A stretch of DNA of 7,145 nt from assembly GCA_031177445.1 (NCBI GenBank), contig JAPSGP010000149.1, positions 1 through 7,145 on the forward strand. Direction: 5' to 3'. Below the pieces are notes generated by a model. That model saw only the letters and a list, made by a program, of their open reading frames with translations. It was not told the origin of the DNA and did not search any database. Positions 5,927 through 7,145 of this stretch are shown piece after piece; position 1 is the stretch's first letter, and every line of letters starts with the position of its first letter. A program made the translations under genes and the position numbers. Origin of the DNA: Acidimicrobiia bacterium. GTDB lineage: Bacteria; Actinomycetota; Acidimicrobiia; IMCC26256; JACDBD01.

Positions 5927-6568
5927 CTAGTCGCCGAGTGACCCCACCCATTCGACCGATACCTCAGCCACCTCGGTGAGCACGTCGTCGATCGACCGCC
6001 CGCTCGACTTGAGCGGGCGATAACCGTGGTCGGCCGACTCGAGCCAGTGCAGCGACACCGGCGCCTTGATCTTCCTCGTCGCCCTCGTCAGCGCCGGCTT
6101 TCCCGCCAGCGAGTCGCGGGTCCCGCTCACGAACAGGCACGGCGCCGTGACGCGCGGGAAGTGCTCGACGCGTGGATTCTCCGGCTTCCCGGCGGCGTGG
6201 AGGGGATAGCCGAGCAGGAGCAGCCCCAGCGCCGGCACCGGCTCCTCGGCCGCGCCGACGATCATCGAGCAGTACCGACCACCCATCGACCGCCCACCCA
6301 GCACGAGGCGCTCGGACGGGAGCTTGGCGCGACGTGCCAGCTCCGCCGCCGCCTCACGGGTGGCGGCCTCGAGCACCGGCGGCCGGTCGGGCGCCTTTCG
6401 TCCGGTGTCGCGATACGGGTAGTTGAACCGCAACGACGGGATCCGGACAGCCGCGAGCGCGTCGGCCACGGCCGCGAGCGCCTTGGCATGCAGGTCGGAG
6501 CCGGCCCCGTGGGCGAGCAGCACCGCCCGGTCCGCGCCTCGCTTCGGTCCCTCGTAGAGCAGGTTCAC
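5927..6568 (-). CDS. Alpha/beta hydrolase, KANL3/Tex30-like (COG3571-type)
   Basis: The 213-residue soluble protein has a complete alpha/beta-hydrolase core. HGAGSD (20-25) supplies the oxyanion region, FNYPYRDTGRKAPDRPP (48-64) is the family hallmark, and GGRSMGGR (91-98) carries nucleophile S94. GYPLHAAGKPE (120-130) follows, FVSGTRDSL holds D152, and SADHGYRPLKSSGR holds H181, completing the Ser-Asp-His triad. Bacterial members are uncharacterised esterase or dienelactone-hydrolase-like enzymes; the substrate is unknown. The chosen start is GTG at 6568. It follows an AGGAGG site 12 bases away and a TAGATT -10 box, and gives the usual family N-terminus. The in-frame ATG at 6664 would add 32 basic, low-complexity residues and run into the divergent glycosyltransferase gene, so it is rejected. 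A hairpin terminator follows the gene. Confidence 0.9.
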   Translation of the reverse strand: MNLLYEGPKRGADRAVLLAHGAGSDLHAKALAAVADALAAVRIPSLRFNYPYRDTGRKAPDRPPVLEAATREAAAELARRAKLPSERLVLGGRSMGGRYCSMIVGAAEEPVPALGLLLLGYPLHAAGKPENPRVEHFPRVTAPCLFVSGTRDSLAGKPALTRATRKIKAPVSLHWLESADHGYRPLKSSGRSIDDVLTEVAEVSVEWVGSLGD

Positions 6569-6580
6569 AGCAGCCGTCTT

Positions 6581-6586
6581 CCTCCT
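6581..6586 (-). promoter_or_regulatory. Ribosome binding site deciding the hydrolase start
   Basis: AGGAGG on the minus strand lies 12 bases before GTG 6568, a slightly long spacing. It sits downstream of the TAGATT -10 box and is the only strong Shine-Dalgarno in the region, so it supports the GTG start over the upstream ATG. Confidence 0.6.
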
Positions 6587-6596
6587 CGGAGGCCGC

Positions 6597-6602
6597 AATC
6601 TA
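6597..6602 (-). promoter_or_regulatory. Probable -10 box (TAGATT) of the hydrolase gene
   Basis: TAGATT on the minus strand fits TANNNT. It would start transcription near 6590, giving a leader of about 20 bases that contains the AGGAGG site. It overlaps the -35 position expected for the divergent glycosyltransferase promoter. No good -35 is seen at standard spacing. Confidence 0.5.
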
Positions 6603-6621
6603 CCTGCACGTTTGCGACAAG

Positions 6622-6627
6622 TAGGCT
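6622..6627 (+). promoter_or_regulatory. Probable -10 box (TAGGCT) of the glycosyltransferase gene
   Basis: TAGGCT fits TANNNT and ends eight bases before the ATG at 6636. The start of transcription would fall at or next to the start codon. No Shine-Dalgarno precedes the ATG, so a leaderless transcript is likely. Confidence 0.5.
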
Positions 6628-6635
6628 GCTCGCCC

Positions 6636-7145
6636 ATGCCGCGCCCGGATTCCCCTTTGCGCATCGCGTACCTCGTCTACCGGGGCAACCCGCACTGCGG
6701 CGGTCAGGGCGTCTACACCCGGAACCTCGTCCGGGAGCTCACCGAGCTCGGGCATCACGTCGAGGTGTTCTCCGGGCCGCCCTACCCCGATCTCGCCGAA
6801 CGGTCGCTGCTCACCCGGGTCCCCAGCCTCGACCTCTACCGCCCCGAGAACCCGTTCCGGGTGCCGTGGCCGTGGGAATTCAAGACCGGCATCGACCTGC
6901 AGGAGTTCGCCATCATGTGCGGCGCCGGGTTCCCCGAGCCGTACACGTTCAGCCTTCGGGTACGGCGGCTGCTGCGGTCACGCCGGGCCGAGTTCGACGT
7001 CGTGCACGACAACCAGTGCCTCGGGACCGGCCTGCGACGGATGCTCGACGACGGGTGGCCGATCCTGGCGACCCTCCACCACCCGATCACCGTCGACCGC
7101 GACCTCGACCTCGCCCACACCAGGAACCCGTGGCGGCGATTCACG
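6636..7145 (+). CDS. Glycosyltransferase family 4-type protein, N-terminal part (runs off right edge)
   Basis: The 170 codons visible form the N-terminal Rossmann domain of a GT-B glycosyltransferase. The first strand is LRIAYLVYRGNPHCGGQGVYT (from residue 8), whose GGQGVYT loop is the acceptor/donor-binding glycine loop of GT4 enzymes. LVRELTELGHHVEVFSG follows as the first helix and second strand, then EFDVVHDNQCLGTGLRRML and PILATLHHPITVDRDLD, the usual strand and HHP-type loop before the domain linker. The nucleotide-sugar-binding C-terminal half is outside the window. Such enzymes transfer a sugar from an activated donor to a lipid, polysaccharide or small-molecule acceptor on the cytoplasmic side; the donor and acceptor cannot be named. 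The ATG at 6636 follows a TAGGCT box with no Shine-Dalgarno. The gene diverges from the hydrolase with 67 bases between starts. Confidence 0.9.
   Translation, partial: MPRPDSPLRIAYLVYRGNPHCGGQGVYTRNLVRELTELGHHVEVFSGPPYPDLAERSLLTRVPSLDLYRPENPFRVPWPWEFKTGIDLQEFAIMCGAGFPEPYTFSLRVRRLLRSRRAEFDVVHDNQCLGTGLRRMLDDGWPILATLHHPITVDRDLDLAHTRNPWRRFT

Noticed and set aside
3486..5930. An 814-codon open frame on the plus strand opposite the ABC permease
   Set aside because: Its translation is rich in Asp, Arg, Gly and His with no domain or membrane pattern. The opposite frame is a clear eight-segment FtsX-type permease. Long antisense open frames are usual at this GC content.
5926..5936. Similarity of CACTAGTCGCC at the hydrolase end to the 12-base direct repeat
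   Set aside because: The match is partial with a base missing and explained by a GGC GAC TAG gene end; no hairpin units accompany it.
6569..6664. Upstream ATG at 6664 as start of the hydrolase
   Set aside because: It would add 32 basic residues without family similarity, run through the -10 box and ribosome binding site, and overlap the divergent glycosyltransferase gene.
1..7145. Search for CRISPR arrays, tRNA or rRNA genes, transposases, toxin-antitoxin or defence gene sets
   Set aside because: None seen. Apart from the small repeats, all genes belong to ordinary metabolic, transport or signalling families.

Overview
The window is high-GC DNA with dense, mostly one-directional coding. Its protein set includes MurA with Asp at the catalytic position, a small class III nucleotidyl cyclase, MeaB, an actinobacterial-style GT-B glycosyltransferase, and start codons placed directly after TANNNT boxes. 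This suggests an actinobacterium, possibly of the Acidimicrobiia type; that placement is inference from gene character only.

Six of the seven complete or partial genes on the minus strand can be followed in transcription order from right to left. They are an alpha/beta hydrolase (6568-5927), an FtsX/MacB-type ABC permease (5855-3498), a stand-alone class III adenylate/guanylate cyclase (3378-2854), an enoyl-CoA hydratase/isomerase family protein (2695-1790), murA (1793-495), a small NifU-type Fe-S scaffold (402-151), and the 5' end of a MeaB/ArgK-type GTPase running off the left edge. One gene is on the plus strand: a group-4-type glycosyltransferase starting at 6636 and running off the right edge. 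It diverges from the hydrolase across a 67-base promoter region.

Most genes are core metabolism: peptidoglycan precursor synthesis, acyl-CoA metabolism, Fe-S delivery and B12-dependent mutase maintenance. The crotonase and murA share an ATGA stop/start overlap. NifU and MeaB appear to share a CTGA overlap that implies a rare CTG start.

The most unusual structure is a small palindromic interspersed repeat. A 64-base unit lies in the gap between the cyclase and crotonase genes, and a second copy (62 of 64 identical) lies in frame inside the crotonase gene. There it encodes about 21 extra residues in a surface-loop position. The intergenic copy sits in a block made of related hairpin units and bounded by a 12-base direct repeat that resembles a target duplication. 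I see no CRISPR array, tRNA, rRNA, transposase or defence system. No stretch over 300 bases lacks a gene.
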